Made by a program: the position numbers and the translations under genes. Shown here in pieces: positions 27,068 through 36,300 of a DNA stretch of 64,000 nucleotides. The notes below the pieces were generated by a model. The model did no database searches and had not been told where the DNA came from. It was given only the letters and a program-made list of their open reading frames with translations. Origin of the DNA: Aquabacterium sp. A7-Y (GTDB taxonomy: Bacteria > Pseudomonadota > Gammaproteobacteria > Burkholderiales > Burkholderiaceae_C); the NCBI RefSeq assembly GCF_026153205.1, contig NZ_JAPFBW010000003.1:186001-250000 (forward strand), written 5' to 3'. How positions within the stretch are numbered: position 1 is the first letter of the stretch; every line of letters starts with the position of its first letter.

Positions 27068-27535
27068 GATTGTGCGGAAATAGGTTTCGAGTAAAAACAG
27101 CCCGGCATCGGGAAGTGGCCGAGCTCGACGACGACAGGAACACCGTCGAAATCCAGCAGGTCCGCGGGGAAGAGGTTTCGCTCGAGGCCTTCCAGCGCAC
27201 CGGCATGGCACGGCTCGACACGTGCTCGATCGGAGAGATCTCGTAATACACCAGCGTCCGCGCGCCCCGTTGGACGGCACGCCGAAGATCGACAGATCGA
27301 CGGCCTTCTGCCCTCGTCAGCCATAACCCCTGTCCGCCTCGGTAGACGATCGGACGGATGCAGTACGTGCGCGGTGGCCCGAACGCAAGCAGTTGCGTAA
27401 CGCCGTCCACGCCGTCCACGAACTGCTCGGTGGTTCATGGGAGCGGCTAGCGATCGACGCGGCCGCAGCCCGGCAATCCGGCAATGCGCCGTTATGCCAG
27501 CAATGTTTGCTCAAATCATCCAAGAGAATTTTCAA
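27068..27535 (-). pseudogene. Decayed gene between papB and papA, possibly a class IV aminotransferase
   Basis: No full reading frame survives, but minus-strand fragments in different frames look protein-like. One holds TYCIRPIVYRGGQGLWL, resembling the YIRPlvyrG segment of class IV (branched-chain type) aminotransferases; the next frame holds ALEGLERNLFPADLLDFDGVPVVVELG. Frame changes and stops separate them. An aminotransferase would supply the missing last step from 4-aminophenylpyruvate to 4-aminophenylalanine. The assignment rests on a short motif and is weak. The stretch is otherwise non-coding on both strands. Confidence 0.35.
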
Positions 27536-27590
27536 GGACCCATAATCCGGACCCGCAGTCGAATCGTCGTTGCAGCCGGCCCCTTTGGGT

Positions 27591-27890
27591 TTAGCCCTTC
27601 CCGATGATCAACGTCTCGAGCCTGCAGGTCTCTTCGATGATCAGGTCGTACAGGTTGCGCAGGAACTTGGAGTTCAGCCCGTGCTTGATCGCGAACTCCT
27701 CGGCACGCCGATGGACGAGCCCGATGCGGTGAGGCTGCATCATCGGCACGTCGTGTTCGCGTTTGTGGTGACCGATGCGACTGCAGCATTCGATGCGCCG
27801 ACACAGCACCTCCAGGAACTCCTCGTCGATCCTGTCGAGTTCGGCGCGTAATTTCTCGAGAACTTCGTCTGTGGTGCTGTTCGTTGGCAT
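27591..27890 (-). CDS. papB: PapB: 4-amino-4-deoxychorismate mutase (AroQ fold)
   Basis: 99 residues, with an AGGAAGAG ribosome binding site upstream. PapB rearranges 4-amino-4-deoxychorismate to 4-amino-4-deoxyprephenate. The all-helical AroQ pattern is clear: LRAELDRIDEEFLEVLCRRIECCSRIGHHKREHDVPMMQPHR, with the catalytic Arg and Lys residues of helix 1 and the KREHDVPMMQPHR loop, then LRNLYDLIIEETCRLE. It is a stand-alone mutase without a TyrA or PheA fusion, as in pap clusters. It is the first gene of the minus-strand set papB - remnant - papA - papC; the 523-base decayed stretch before papA may weaken co-expression. Confidence 0.82.
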   Translation of the reverse strand: MPTNSTTDEVLEKLRAELDRIDEEFLEVLCRRIECCSRIGHHKREHDVPMMQPHRIGLVHRRAEEFAIKHGLNSKFLRNLYDLIIEETCRLETLIIGKG

Positions 27891-28142
27891 TCCGGGCTCT
27901 TCCTCGTATGGAGGGCCTGCTGCGGCAGACCATTCATCTTTTTGATCGGTTCGCTTGGGTTTTTACTTCGACCTCTCAGCAAGGACGCTTTAATGTTAGA
28001 AGCGCGCTTCGCGTTTGCAATGAAATTTCTTGCAGCTGATCTTTGCGTCAGGCCGTCCTCTAATCGAGCGTATGGTCGACGAGAATTCCAAGGGCAAGCT
28101 TCCCCGTCAAATACTGACGGACTGCGCCCGCTGGGTCCGAGT

Positions 28143-28842
28143 GATGTACCAACTCGCTGTCGCGTTCGGGTTGCCAGGCATATAAGGGCTTGCTCCAGAG
28201 GGTTCAGCACGAAATCCGTTCGCATGATGAGCTGATATGCCAGCCCACGGTGTGCTTCGCGAACACGTCGATGACGAAGGCCAGGTAGACGCAGCCCTGC
28301 CAAGTCGAGACGTACGTGAAATCGGACGCCCACCGCTGATTGGCTGATTGGGCCGCTCGCCGCTCAACGGTGCAGCGGGCCACGGCAAGGCCCTCGCGGT
28401 GCATTTGGCGCCAGACCTTGTCGGCTCCGTAGACGCGCATGTTGATCTGCCACACCCGCTCGATGTGCGGCAAGAGCATCTCGTCACGTCGAGCACGTGC
28501 GCTCCTGCGCGACGCATCGCGCTGCTCGAACGTATGGCACCGATATCTCCGAAGGAGATCCCGAAGGAGCAAGCTACTGCACACTGCAGATCGACCGTCG
28601 TCACGCCTTCGCGTAGGCCCAAACCGACTTCCGCTCGCTTGACTCATTCCAGCAGCGTTTGCGGTGCGCAGCCGATCTTCGGCGCGATCGATTCAACCGC
28701 CGCCCACCGTGACCCGTACTCCCCGCGATGCTCCTGCACCACGCACCGCGCGCTCGCGCACCTCCGCTGAGAACTTGGTCGACTTGTTCACGGCTCCATC
28801 CTCTCAAAAGGTTGGAAGCTCCACCAAACCCGGGGCGATTCA
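28143..28842 (-). mobile_element. Truncated, decayed IS3-family element
   Basis: The end at 28842 reads inward TGAATCGCCCCGGGTTTGGT, a typical IS3-family terminal repeat. Inside, the minus strand encodes a broken OrfA ([16 protein letters not shown], then in another frame [17 protein letters not shown] followed by a stop). An OrfB piece follows with WASDFTYVSTWQGCVYLAFVIDVFAKHTVGW (the first D of the DDE triad and the second D) and then, after another shift, PERDSELVHHSD. Homology stops there (about 28143), so the C-terminal third of OrfB and the other end are missing. It cannot move itself. It lies just upstream of papB (27891-28142, no gene seen) and supports assembly of this island by transposition. 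Confidence 0.8.
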
Positions 28843-29698
28843 GGCGGGAACTGCCCGGCTCGGCGGCTCGTCGGGAGGCTGAAGCGCGCTTGCTTTTGGC
28901 TCCGGTTGGACGAGCGCGTCACTTGCGATGTCAGCCGAGTTGAGTATTCACGGCTGGGTGCATTGACTGACACCTCTCGCAGGTTGGTGTTCACCCAATT
29001 TGTCGCTATTATGATGGCCGATGTATTTCACATTGAAAACATCAACTGGGCATTTTTTGCTCCGCTGCATCGAGGTGACGACGGTTCATCACCGCCCATG
29101 TTGGGTGCGGTTGCCTTCTGTTTTGCCGCCTGCAACTGTTTTTAGGCCGAACCTCATCCGGGCCCGCGGAAGGGACAGATGTTCGTTTGACCAAGGTAAG
29201 GAACGCCATGGGAGTGAGACGTGTCACTCACCGCCTGCTATAGGAAGTCGACGTCGACACTGATGGTATCGCACGCAACTGTCCTCTAGCTGCACTGCTT
29301 CCTGCTCGAATTTCTTTACTTCGGTCTCGCTGTAATGGTCGATTTCCTGCTGCAGCGGGATCCAAGAAACTGCATGAAGACAGGCGTCAGGACAGCGTTC
29401 TGTTCACTGACTGCAGCCGATCAGTTTTGCCGTATCTGAATGCGCGATTAAGGCTGTTAATAAAGGCTTCGTGCCATGCCAAGGGGCAGGGATCGGCACT
29501 CATCTTCGCCGATGGCACGCAGGCTGTATGAGCATGAGCAGGGCATGACGATCTTCCAGTCAATCGGATTTGGCTGTACAGGATCTGGTCATTTTTCAGG
29601 AAAGCAACTAGGCGGTGGGTCGCCGCATCCGGCTGAAATCATTGGTTTTCCTGTTTCCTGGGCGTGCAAGACAACAGCAAGTCACTGAGGAACACCAC
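28843..29698. other. 856-bp stretch without a supported gene
   Basis: No reading frame here resembles a known protein or has a good start site. Base composition is mixed and lower in GC than the backbone. On the minus strand about 29230-29375 there is a short protein-like run (PLQQEIDHYSETEVKKFEQEAVQLEDS) without a start or flanking support, perhaps a fragment of a lost gene. The right end probably contains the promoter of the LysE-type gene, which has a TGAGG ribosome binding site. Confidence 0.5.
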
Positions 29699-30319
29699 AT
29701 GCTTGATTTGACGCAAATACTCGCCTTTTCAGTGGCGATGGGCATTGGCGCTGCTATTCCAGGCCCCGGTATGGCAGCGCTGATCGCTAGGAGCGTAAGC
29801 GGTGGCACGTTGTCGGGCTTTTGCCTGCTGGGTGGGTTGGTTCTCGGTGATTTGATCTACCTGTCGTTTGCAGTCTTTGGTCTAGCGATGATTGCCGAGT
29901 ACTTCAACCCATTGTTTCAGCTGGTGCGCTGGGGGGCAGCGCTTTATCTCTGTTATTTGGCTTGGCAGTTCTGGTTTGCCAACCCCCAGGTGATAGTCGT
30001 GGGCAAGCCAGCGAAGAAGGAGGAGTTGCTGTCGGCGGCAATATCTGGACTCACCATTACTCTAGGCAACCCGAAGACCATTGCATTCTATCTGGGGCTT
30101 TTGCCGGTAGTGATCAACTTGGAAACGGTCTCGTTACAGAGTTGGGCACTGATGCTGGTACCAATTACGATCTTGGTGCATCTAGGCGTCGGTACGCTGT
30201 GCATTTTCGCCGCAGTGCGCATCCGGCACCTCCTGTCGAGTCGACGTGCTCAACAGCAGTTGTTCCGCGGCGTGGCGGCGATCATGATAGCGGCGGCGGT
30301 AGCCATGTTGGTTCGCTGA
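29699..30319 (+). CDS. LysE/RhtB-family amino-acid exporter
   Basis: 206 residues from the ATG at 29699 with TGAGG upstream; an earlier in-frame ATG at 29615 is less likely. LysE/RhtB proteins export amino acids through the inner membrane. The sequence shows about six hydrophobic segments, the family N-terminal motif AAIPGPGMAALIARSVSGG (Pro-Gly-Pro), and LTITLGNPKTIAFYLGLLP with the conserved Asn-Pro-Lys. It stands in the low-GC island 1.8 kb from papB, pointing away. Export of 4-aminophenylalanine or a derivative is attractive but purely inferred; the substrate cannot be read from sequence. Confidence 0.88.
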   Translation: MLDLTQILAFSVAMGIGAAIPGPGMAALIARSVSGGTLSGFCLLGGLVLGDLIYLSFAVFGLAMIAEYFNPLFQLVRWGAALYLCYLAWQFWFANPQVIVVGKPAKKEELLSAAISGLTITLGNPKTIAFYLGLLPVVINLETVSLQSWALMLVPITILVHLGVGTLCIFAAVRIRHLLSSRRAQQQLFRGVAAIMIAAAVAMLVR

Positions 30320-30436
30320 GGCGCGCAGCTGTCACAGCCTTAGATCGAACGAGTGGACTTTGCTCGCCACGGCTCACGATATCCGGCTGTCGGAGCAGTA
30401 CGCTAGACACGGAAGTGGTGCAGGCGCTGAACGACA

Positions 30437-30700
30437 TTGTCGGGCCGGGCGAGCCCCATCAAAAATGCCCACATCGGGCGCTTCAACCGCACCTACCGCA
30501 CCGAGGTACTCGACGCAGACCTGTTGAAGTCGATCAAGCAGGTGCAGCACATGACCGAGGAGCGGTCGCTCGAAGACAACGAGCGCCGGCCTCATGGCGC
30601 TCCGGGCGGTCTGCCTCCGCGGCAGTTCTTGCCCAGGATCACATCCGCCGCAGACTCCAGTTCTGGAACGTCTACTTCACGGGAAGCTGACGCGGTGTTC
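30437..30700 (+). mobile_element. 3' fragment of an IS3-family transposase
   Basis: The plus strand encodes SPIKNAHIGRFNRTYRTEVLDADLLKS, then DNERRPHGAPGGLPPRQFLPR, the C-terminal part of an IS3-family OrfB (expected NAFIERFNRTYRTEVLD and YNERRPHDALGGLPP). The expected catalytic Glu of the DDE triad in IERFN is replaced by Gly (IGRFN). No upstream part of the transposase is present. The subtype looks different from the remnant at 28 kb and the orientation is opposite, so two separate IS events are likely. Confidence 0.75.
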
Positions 30701-30828
30701 TTGGACAGCGGTGGCGCGATGACGGTTTTCACGGATCGGCAAAGCGATGCCTACTCTAGAATGTTACAGATTGTCTGTGCTGCAGCAGCGCCTGCAGTCC
30801 GCACAACCTGCGTTCCAGGAGAGAGTCC

Positions 30829-31776
30829 ATGTCCATACGCGTCGGCTTTGTCGTCGACTCCAGCTGCGATCTGCCGCCGGAGTTTCTGCAGCAGTACGGC
30901 ATCACCGTCGTGCCTACCCATATCCAGCTCGGCGACACGCGCGTGCGCGACGAACGCGACCCGGCCGCCACGCTGCAATGGCTGCAGGCGCTCGACAGGT
31001 CGCATGCGGCTGACTCGACATCGACGCCGTTTTCCAGCGACGAGTTCAAGTCGCTGTTCCTCGACAAGTTGATTTTCGAGTACGAGTTCGTGTTCGTGAT
31101 CACGACGATGCGCACGCGCTCGAACTGCTTTGCCAACGCACGCGCCGTTGAGGGCGAGATCGTGCGCGAGGCGGTCTCGCCGCGCTTCCAGCGCGGCATC
31201 AAGGCGCCGTTCGGTCTGCGCGTGATCGACAGCGCCAACGTCTCCGCCGCTTATGCCGCGCTGGTAGCGCACCTGGCGCAGCAGGCGCAGCACTGCGTCA
31301 GCTTCGTCGAACTGATCGAGCTCGTCGAGCGCATGGTGCCGAGGGTCGTCGGCTATTTCGTGCCGAATGACCTCGAAACCATGTACGAGCGCAGCAAGCA
31401 GGCCAATCGCGACCAGAGCGTCGGCTGGTTCAAGTACCGCGTCGGCGCCATGCTCGACGTGAAGCCGATCATTCGCGTCGAAGCCGGCGACAGCTACCCC
31501 GTCGGCAAGGCGCGCGGCTTCGAGCCCGCGGTCGAGCAGCTGTGCCAGGTGATCGAGCGCGAGGCAGCGCGGGGTTTGCAGTCGCCCATCGTCTGCGTTT
31601 CCTATGGCGGTCCGCTGGAGGAACTGCAGCGAATTGCCCCCTATGCAGGGATGAAGGGGCGGCTGGCCCAGTCCGGCGTGCAGGTGGTGGAGTCGATCTG
31701 CGGTCTGGGCGTGGCGGTGGCCATCGGGCCCAAGGCTTTCGCCGTCGGCCTGCTCACCCATCCCCACACGTTCTGA
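30829..31776 (+). CDS. DegV family protein
   Basis: 315 residues. DegV/FakB-type proteins bind a fatty acid in a cleft between two alpha/beta domains; in Gram-positives FakB presents fatty acids to the kinase FakA. Features seen are RVGFVVDSSCDLPPEFLQQYGITVVPTHIQLG at the N-terminus, TSTPFSSDEFKSLF (the T-S-x-P-S-like lipid-head-group motif), and FVITTMRTRSNCFANA. The second domain carries VGWFKYRVGAMLDVKPIIRVEAG. Length and order fit the family. No FakA homologue is adjacent. It has a GGAG ribosome binding site and sits inside the repeat-bracketed island. Confidence 0.88.
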   Translation: MSIRVGFVVDSSCDLPPEFLQQYGITVVPTHIQLGDTRVRDERDPAATLQWLQALDRSHAADSTSTPFSSDEFKSLFLDKLIFEYEFVFVITTMRTRSNCFANARAVEGEIVREAVSPRFQRGIKAPFGLRVIDSANVSAAYAALVAHLAQQAQHCVSFVELIELVERMVPRVVGYFVPNDLETMYERSKQANRDQSVGWFKYRVGAMLDVKPIIRVEAGDSYPVGKARGFEPAVEQLCQVIEREAARGLQSPIVCVSYGGPLEELQRIAPYAGMKGRLAQSGVQVVESICGLGVAVAIGPKAFAVGLLTHPHTF

Positions 31777-31929
31777 GCGCGGCCGCGTGCTGGCGCGCCA
31801 GCGTGCTGAATTGGAAATTCGTTGAAGAGGTGTGGGCGGGCGCTGAAGTGCGGGCGAATCCTGTCGAAACGGCCGCAGCCCACGCGTCGCGCGCAGCCGG
31901 GTCGGGTGCCCCGGGCGAGCACCACAAGT

Positions 31930-32125
31930 TCACCGGAGTGGGCCGCCGCCAAGAGCATCCCGCTGTGCTTCATCGACCTGGGCACTGTCGGCTACACGGG
32001 CAGCACCTGGGCCGGCGTGTCGCCCCGGCCGGCACGCCGCGCGAGACCGTGCACCTTGTGGCGAGCGAGATGGCAGGCAGGGGGCCACGTCATTCGAGAC
32101 TTGAGGGTGCACGCGGAGTGAAGCG
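31930..32125 (+). pseudogene. Possible remnant of a Bug/TctC-type solute-binding protein
   Basis: Two plus-strand frames read together give SIPLCFIDLGTVGYTGSTWAG and then VAPAGTPRETVHLVASEMA, resembling the C-terminal region of tripartite tricarboxylate transporter receptors (usual pattern GxPGYxxSxWxGxxAPAGTP). A frame change separates the pieces and no start or full domain exists. The remaining bases of the 31777-32191 gap show no gene. The call rests on one motif and is tentative. Confidence 0.35.
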
Positions 32126-32191
32126 CTCCGGCGGAGGGGACGTCGCGGCCTGCAACGGAGCTTCCCCACAGGCGCTTCACCCGTCCATGGG

Positions 32192-32779
32192 ATGATGCAA
32201 GCCGATTCCGAATTCGCTCGCATCTCTGGGGAAGCTATGGCATTGAGCGTACGTCTGCGTGGCAACGAGAGCCTGGGCGATCGTTTGCTCAAGGTGAACC
32301 ACGCCGGCGAACATGGCGCGGTGAACATCTATCGGGCTCAGCTGCTGCTCGCCCGATGGACCGCGCCGTCCATGGTGGCGGAGCTGAAGGAGTTCAAATC
32401 CCACGAGGAGCGTCACAGAGCCGTCTTCCGAGACGAACTGCAGCGGCGCCACCGGCCGCGTTGTCGCAGCTACTGGCTGTGCGGTGTCGGCGGCTATGTC
32501 CTGGGGCTGTCGACCGCGCTGTTCGGGCGCCGCGCCATGGCAGCGACGACGGTCGCGGTGGAGCGTGTGGTCCTGAGGCATCTCGAGCAGCAGCTGCGGG
32601 CGCTCGCAGGGACCGATGAAACCGCCGTCGCCGCGATCCGCTCCATCGTGGGTGAGGAGCAGGCGCACCATGATCGGTCCGTCTCGCACACGAGGGGCGA
32701 CGGCTTCTGGATCAAGCTGCTCGCGCCGGTCGTCTCGCTCTCGACCGAGCTGGTCATCTGGGTCGGTATGCGGGCGTGA
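32192..32779 (+). CDS. COQ7-like di-iron hydroxylase
   Basis: 195 residues if started at 32192; an ATG at 32237 (residue 16) is equally plausible, as neither has an ideal ribosome binding site. COQ7 proteins are membrane-associated ferritin-like di-iron monooxygenases that hydroxylate demethoxyubiquinone. The full ligand set is visible: Glu40 (NHAGEHGA), Glu72/His75 (HEERH), Glu124 (AVERVV) and Glu156/His159 (GEEQAHH), with the 32-residue spacings expected for two ExxH helix pairs. No signal peptide. It is shorter at the N-terminus than most betaproteobacterial COQ7, so it may be a paralogue. The stop codon abuts a truncated copy of the secreted-protein gene. Its sister remnant is at 22964. 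Confidence 0.85.
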   Translation: MMQADSEFARISGEAMALSVRLRGNESLGDRLLKVNHAGEHGAVNIYRAQLLLARWTAPSMVAELKEFKSHEERHRAVFRDELQRRHRPRCRSYWLCGVGGYVLGLSTALFGRRAMAATTVAVERVVLRHLEQQLRALAGTDETAVAAIRSIVGEEQAHHDRSVSHTRGDGFWIKLLAPVVSLSTELVIWVGMRA

Positions 32780-33000
32780 CAGTGTTTCGACACGGGGGCT
32801 CGGGTAGAGCCCAGGATCTGCGTCTTTCCTTCCGCGGCGAACGGCTACTACGTGATGCTGCGCCCGCTGAGCCCGGGCACGCACACCCTCAACTTCGGTG
32901 GAGCGCTGTCCAGCATGCTGCAAGCCCTTACCTACACGCTGCACGTCGAGTGAGGGGACTCACGCGGAATGGAAGGGGGTTTGAGCCCGTGAGCAAGACG
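32780..33000 (+). pseudogene. 3' fragment of the secreted-protein gene (right repeat copy)
   Basis: These 221 bases repeat 23664-23885 in the same orientation with scattered substitutions. They encode only the last third of the secreted protein (YYVMLRPLSPGTHTLNFGGALSSML) without start or signal peptide. The fragment starts directly after the TGA of the coq7-like gene, so a deletion joined the two. The following stretch to 33374 shows no gene. Confidence 0.85.
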
Positions 33001-33374
33001 GGCGTCAGATCGGAGCTGCCTCTCAATTTTGGGCACCCTAGAGCTAGGGAGCGCGGGGCCTCGCAACGTCTTCTAGGATGCCCTGATCGGGAGGCGCGTC
33101 GACATCTCGACGGGATCGTTGTCTGCTGGAGCCCGGCGTTGCGGGCGCCACCGCGAACCCGGCAAACACACCATCCTTTCTTGAGACTGAAGATGGCAAC
33201 AAGAGTCTTTGATGAGACCCTCCCACCGTGCTCGGGAGGGGGCCGCTGTCCCGATGTTCTCCGAGTGTTCGAACCGGTGCCCGGCCTATCCCGTCCCGGC
33301 TGGCCGCTGGCTCTGCCAGGTACTGTTCCGAAGGCGCGGCTGACCGCTGCCCGTGCGTCAGGAGCGCCCACATC

Positions 33375-36300
33375 ATGATGCCTTCAGCCAAGCATGGAGA
33401 CCCGCAGCTGGGCATCGACATCCACCTGTGCGTCGTGCCGCCGTCGCCCTCGCCGGTGCCGCTGCCAACGCCGCACATGTCGGTGGTTTTCGATCCGTTC
33501 GACTACGTCCCGATCATCGGTGCGACGGTTTCCGTGTTCGGCATGAAGCGCGCAACCGCCGGCACCGGCGCCATCGTCGTGCACATCCCGCCGGGCTTTC
33601 CCTTCGCGCCGATGCTGCCGGACAAGGACGACGAACTGTTTATGGGCAGCGCCACCGTGCTGGCCGACGGCGACCCGCTGTCCTACCTTGCGTTGCCAGT
33701 GCTCGGCTGCCAGGTGGCCGGCATGCCAAGCCCGCCGCGGCCCAAGAAAAAGCGCATCTCGCCGCCCCGGCTGCTACCCACCACCTTCAACCTCGCGATC
33801 CCGACCACTGTGAGGGTGGGAGGGCCGCCGACCATCTCGATGATGGGGATGGCGGCGAAGGGGGCCTTCGCCGGGCTGGGCAAGCTGGCCAAGTCGAAGT
33901 TCGCAAAGAACCTGGGCGACCGCTTCAAGAAGTTCCGCCAGAAGCTGTTCAAAAACATGGACCCGGGATTCCTCAAGTGCAAGGTGTTGCGGGCGGAGCC
34001 GGTCAACATCCTGACCGGTGAGGTCGTGGTCGAGCAGGTGGATTTCACGCTTCAGGGGCGCATCTCGCTCGCGTGGGTGCGCTCCTACAGTTCCAACAGC
34101 CGCCGTCAGGGCGCCTGTGGCTACGGCTGGGAGAGCCCGGCCGATGCACGCTTGGAAGTCGACCGTGAAGACGGCAGTGTGATGTTCTGTCATCCGAGCG
34201 AGGGGGCGGCGCTATTCCCGAACCTGCCCGCCGCACAAGGCGACGGCGCCGCAGTGCTGGAGCTGATGGACGGGGCCTTGCTGAGCGAGCACGGCGACGA
34301 GTTTCGAGTGCGCACCAAGGGTGATCTGATCTATCACTTTCCCAAAGCACTCATGGCGGCAATCGACGAAGGCCGGCTGGAGTACCCGATCGGTCGCATC
34401 AGCGACTTGTGTGGCAACTGGCTCCAGTACGAGCGTCTAGAAGGAGAGCTGAGTGCCATCCGCGAGTCGGCCGGACGGCAATTGGGTATCGAGCATCAGA
34501 ACGGGCGGATATACCGGCTCTGGCTGTCGGTGCCCGAGACCGGCTTCAGACATCCATTCGTGGAGTACGAGTACGACGCGGCGGGCGACCTGACCGGAGT
34601 GCGCGACGCGCTGGGTAACCCTTACTGTTTCGCTTACGACGCGCACCATATGGTGCGGCACACCGACCGCACCGGGCTGTCCTTCCACTATGCGTACGAC
34701 AGCTCTGGCGAGAGCCGGCAGGTGGTGCATGCCTGGGGCGACGGCGGCTTGCACGACTATCGCTTCTCGTACTGGCCTGCGGTTCGCGAGACCCGCATCT
34801 CGGACGCACTCGGCCATGTCTGGGTGGTGCACTGCGACGAGCGCAGCCTGCCCATTCTGGAGATCGACCCGCTCGGGGGACGCACGATCTTCGAATACGA
34901 CGATGCGGGCCGGACCGTGGCAGTCGTGGATGCCGGGAACCATCGGACCGCGTACAGCTTCGATGAACGCGGCAACCTGGTCACGTTGATCCGGCCGGAC
35001 GGAAGCTCCATCGAGATCGAGTTCGATGCGGACAACAAGCCGACATGTATCAGGGACCCGAACGGGGGACTCTGGCGGCAGCGCTGGGACGCCCGCGGAC
35101 TTCTCTTGGAACAAGCTAGCCCATTGGGGGCGGTGACGAGATACGAGTACGCGGAATCCGGTCTGCCTGTTGCCCAGATTGATCCCCTCCAGGGAATGAC
35201 GGGCTTTGATTACGACGTCAACGGCTACCTCGCTGCAATACGGGACCCGTTGCTGAACGTCACGCGGGTGCGCCGAGATGATCTCGGAAATGTCCTGGAA
35301 CGTACCGATCCTTTGGGACACGCGAGGACCTATGCCTACGATGAGAAGAGCCGGCTGATCGAGGTAGGGCTGCCCGACGGTACGCGCATTCATTGCAACT
35401 ACGATGCGCAGGACCGCCTGGTGCGATATGTCGACGAGAACGGTGCCGAGACCCGGTTCGACTATCTGGGGCAGGGGGCAGTGAAACGGAGAACCCAGCC
35501 GGACGGACACAGCATCGAGTATCACTACGATGGGGAAGAGCGCTTGGTCGGTGTGACGAACCAGCGCGGCGAGACCTACCAACTCAGACGTGACGCGCTC
35601 GGCCGAGTGGTGGAAGAAATCGACTACTGGGGGCAATCCACGAGCTATGAATTCGACGTCAGCGGGCATCTCCGGCGCAGTTGCAATGCCTTGGGCCAGA
35701 TTGTCCTGTTCGACGCAGATGCATGCGGCAGGATACGCCGCAAGACATTCGAACATCCTCTGGTGGCCGGCAAGCTGTACGAGGAAAGCTTCGATTTCGA
35801 CCTCAATGGCAGGCTCATCCGTTGCGCAAATCCTGATATCGAGGTTGTCCGATGCTTCGACCTCGAGGGTCGCTTGGTCGAAGAACGACAAGGCTCCTTC
35901 GTTGTCCGCAACACATACGACGAAGTCGGCAATCGGGTCAAACGGGAGACGAGTGCTGGGAACCGCGTTCTCTATGACCATGACGCTCTGGGCCGCCTCC
36001 TTATGGTGCAGGTCAATGACGAGCCGGCATTGACCATCGAACGGGACGCGGCCGGACAGGCGCTCAAGGAAACACTGGGCTCAGGACTGGATCGGCACTA
36101 TCGGTATGACGAACAAGGTCGCGTCCTTGCTCAAGGGCTGAAGCGAGGCGAGGAATGGCTTTTTGCGACCCAGTTCGAGTACAACCGTGCCGGTGAACTG
36201 ACAGAACGCCGCGATACCAAGTACGGGCTGGACCGGTACAGCTACGATCTGCAGGGACAGATCCACGAGCACGTCAATCCGCAAGGGGAACTGAGGCGCT

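Noticed and set aside
29021-29263. Small plus-strand frames in the 28.8-29.7 kb gap
   Set aside because: No ribosome binding site, no conserved pattern, and composition like non-coding DNA.
28143-30700. One IS3 element split by inversion into two halves
   Set aside because: The two transposase pieces look like different IS3 subgroups (different motif versions), so they are treated as two separate remnants.
32776-33378. Plus-strand 200-codon frame across the repeat tail
   Set aside because: It reads the duplicated secreted-gene fragment in the wrong frame and continues into non-coding DNA.
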